From: an uncultured Comamonadaceae bacterium
Lineage (GTDB): Bacteria; Pseudomonadota; Gammaproteobacteria; Burkholderiales; Burkholderiaceae
Assembly: GCA_946482595.1 (NCBI GenBank)
Contig: CAMLSD010000110.1
Coordinates: 1 to 14,813, forward strand
Reading direction: 5' to 3'
Length of the DNA: 14,813 bases
This document shows, one piece after another, positions 14,813 to 14,813 of the stretch (position 1 is its first letter; each line of letters opens with the position of its first letter). A model generated the notes under the pieces. That model was not told the origin of the DNA. It saw only the letters and a list, made by a program, of their open reading frames with translations, and searched no databases. The translations under genes and the position numbers were made by a program.

Positions 14813-14813
14813 G
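13886..14813 (-). CDS. Right-handed parallel beta-helix protein (copy B), C-terminal part, cut by window edge
   Basis: The last 309 codons of a beta-helix protein whose start lies beyond the right edge. The frame stays open to the last base, beginning IADNEITDCTHAIFSRS, identical to copy A at residues 199-215. Rungs follow in the same order as in copy A: RYNRIEDGARALDLVEAEDF, VYGNQILKDGRKG, IHYGGDHPGSEANYRKGT, FFNNTVRVGG, VWNNVFMFDP, then YPRMRAGQDN and LGRNWIDARWSD. It ends GADLGAVER. About 80% of residues match copy A over the central 225; the C-terminal cap is more diverged. By analogy it should carry a signal peptide and act outside the cytoplasm. An internal Met at 14707 is not the true start, because homology continues upstream of it. 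Activity unknown; a glycan lyase, epimerase or binding role is inferred. Confidence 0.87.
   Translation of the reverse strand, partial: IADNEITDCTHAIFSRSNPEGSYTVTQNLRIAGNHMHGNGVAGSFTIHNTYIQSVNVVYEFNHYGPLRTGATGNAIKDRSVGTVVRYNRIEDGARALDLVEAEDFAAVANALPAYRSTYVYGNQILKDGRKGSTIHYGGDHPGSEANYRKGTLYFFNNTVRVGGDGYAVLFQLSTTDERAEVWNNVFMFDPSVPYPRMRAGQDNAGGIPSGGIVNLGRNWIDARWSDAGPFHVVDGQLNGVVNLITGTGFPVDGFTMVPPAGSAVLGRAVDAPAAAAGHPVRYQLDAQKKPVARAPVGAGADLGAVER

Noticed and set aside
1..14813. tRNA or rRNA genes, CRISPR array, IS elements, prophage or attachment sites
   Set aside because: I read both strands and saw no cloverleaf next to aspS, no regularly spaced repeats, and no transposase or integrase motifs.

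Overview
The window is dense, high-GC bacterial chromosome with little non-coding space; the longest gap between genes is about 200 bases. Gene content and order suggest a betaproteobacterium of the order Burkholderiales, perhaps a Sphaerotilaceae/Comamonadaceae-like lineage. The grounds are the fmdB - DUF502 - aspS cluster, a translationally coupled ubiJ-ubiB pair, and an AspRS with non-discriminating residues. The species assignment is inference. No tRNA, rRNA, CRISPR array, IS element or prophage gene is visible.

Left part (1-5655, all minus strand, housekeeping). Reading in the direction of transcription: ubiJ and ubiB (ubiquinone biosynthesis accessory factors, overlapping by ATGA), a sodium:solute symporter behind its own likely promoter, then an FmdB-type zinc-ribbon protein, a two-helix DUF502 membrane protein and aspS. 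aspS is cut by the left window edge after 224 residues, inside class II motif 2.

Centre (5765-9303, sugar-nucleotide supply and glycan modification). galE and ugd run on the plus strand and probably form one operon. They interconvert UDP-glucose/UDP-galactose (possibly also the N-acetyl forms) and make UDP-glucuronate. A polysaccharide deacetylase gene faces them, and two strong hairpins fill the convergent gap.

Right part (9487-14813, exopolysaccharide/surface-glycan locus). A secreted parallel beta-helix protein is followed by a GT-B-like glycosyltransferase and a Wzx-type flippase that overlap by ATGA. A second beta-helix gene on the minus strand runs off the right edge. The two beta-helix proteins are close paralogs, about 80% identical over about 225 residues by hand alignment. 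They point toward each other, so the glycosyltransferase-flippase pair sits inside a long imperfect inverted repeat with arms of at least 927 bases. This is the most unusual architecture in the window.

Working together, galE/ugd would supply precursors, the glycosyltransferase would extend a lipid-linked glycan, the flippase would export it, and the deacetylase and the two exported beta-helix proteins would modify, trim or bind the polymer. The polymer structure and the beta-helix activity cannot be read from the sequence.
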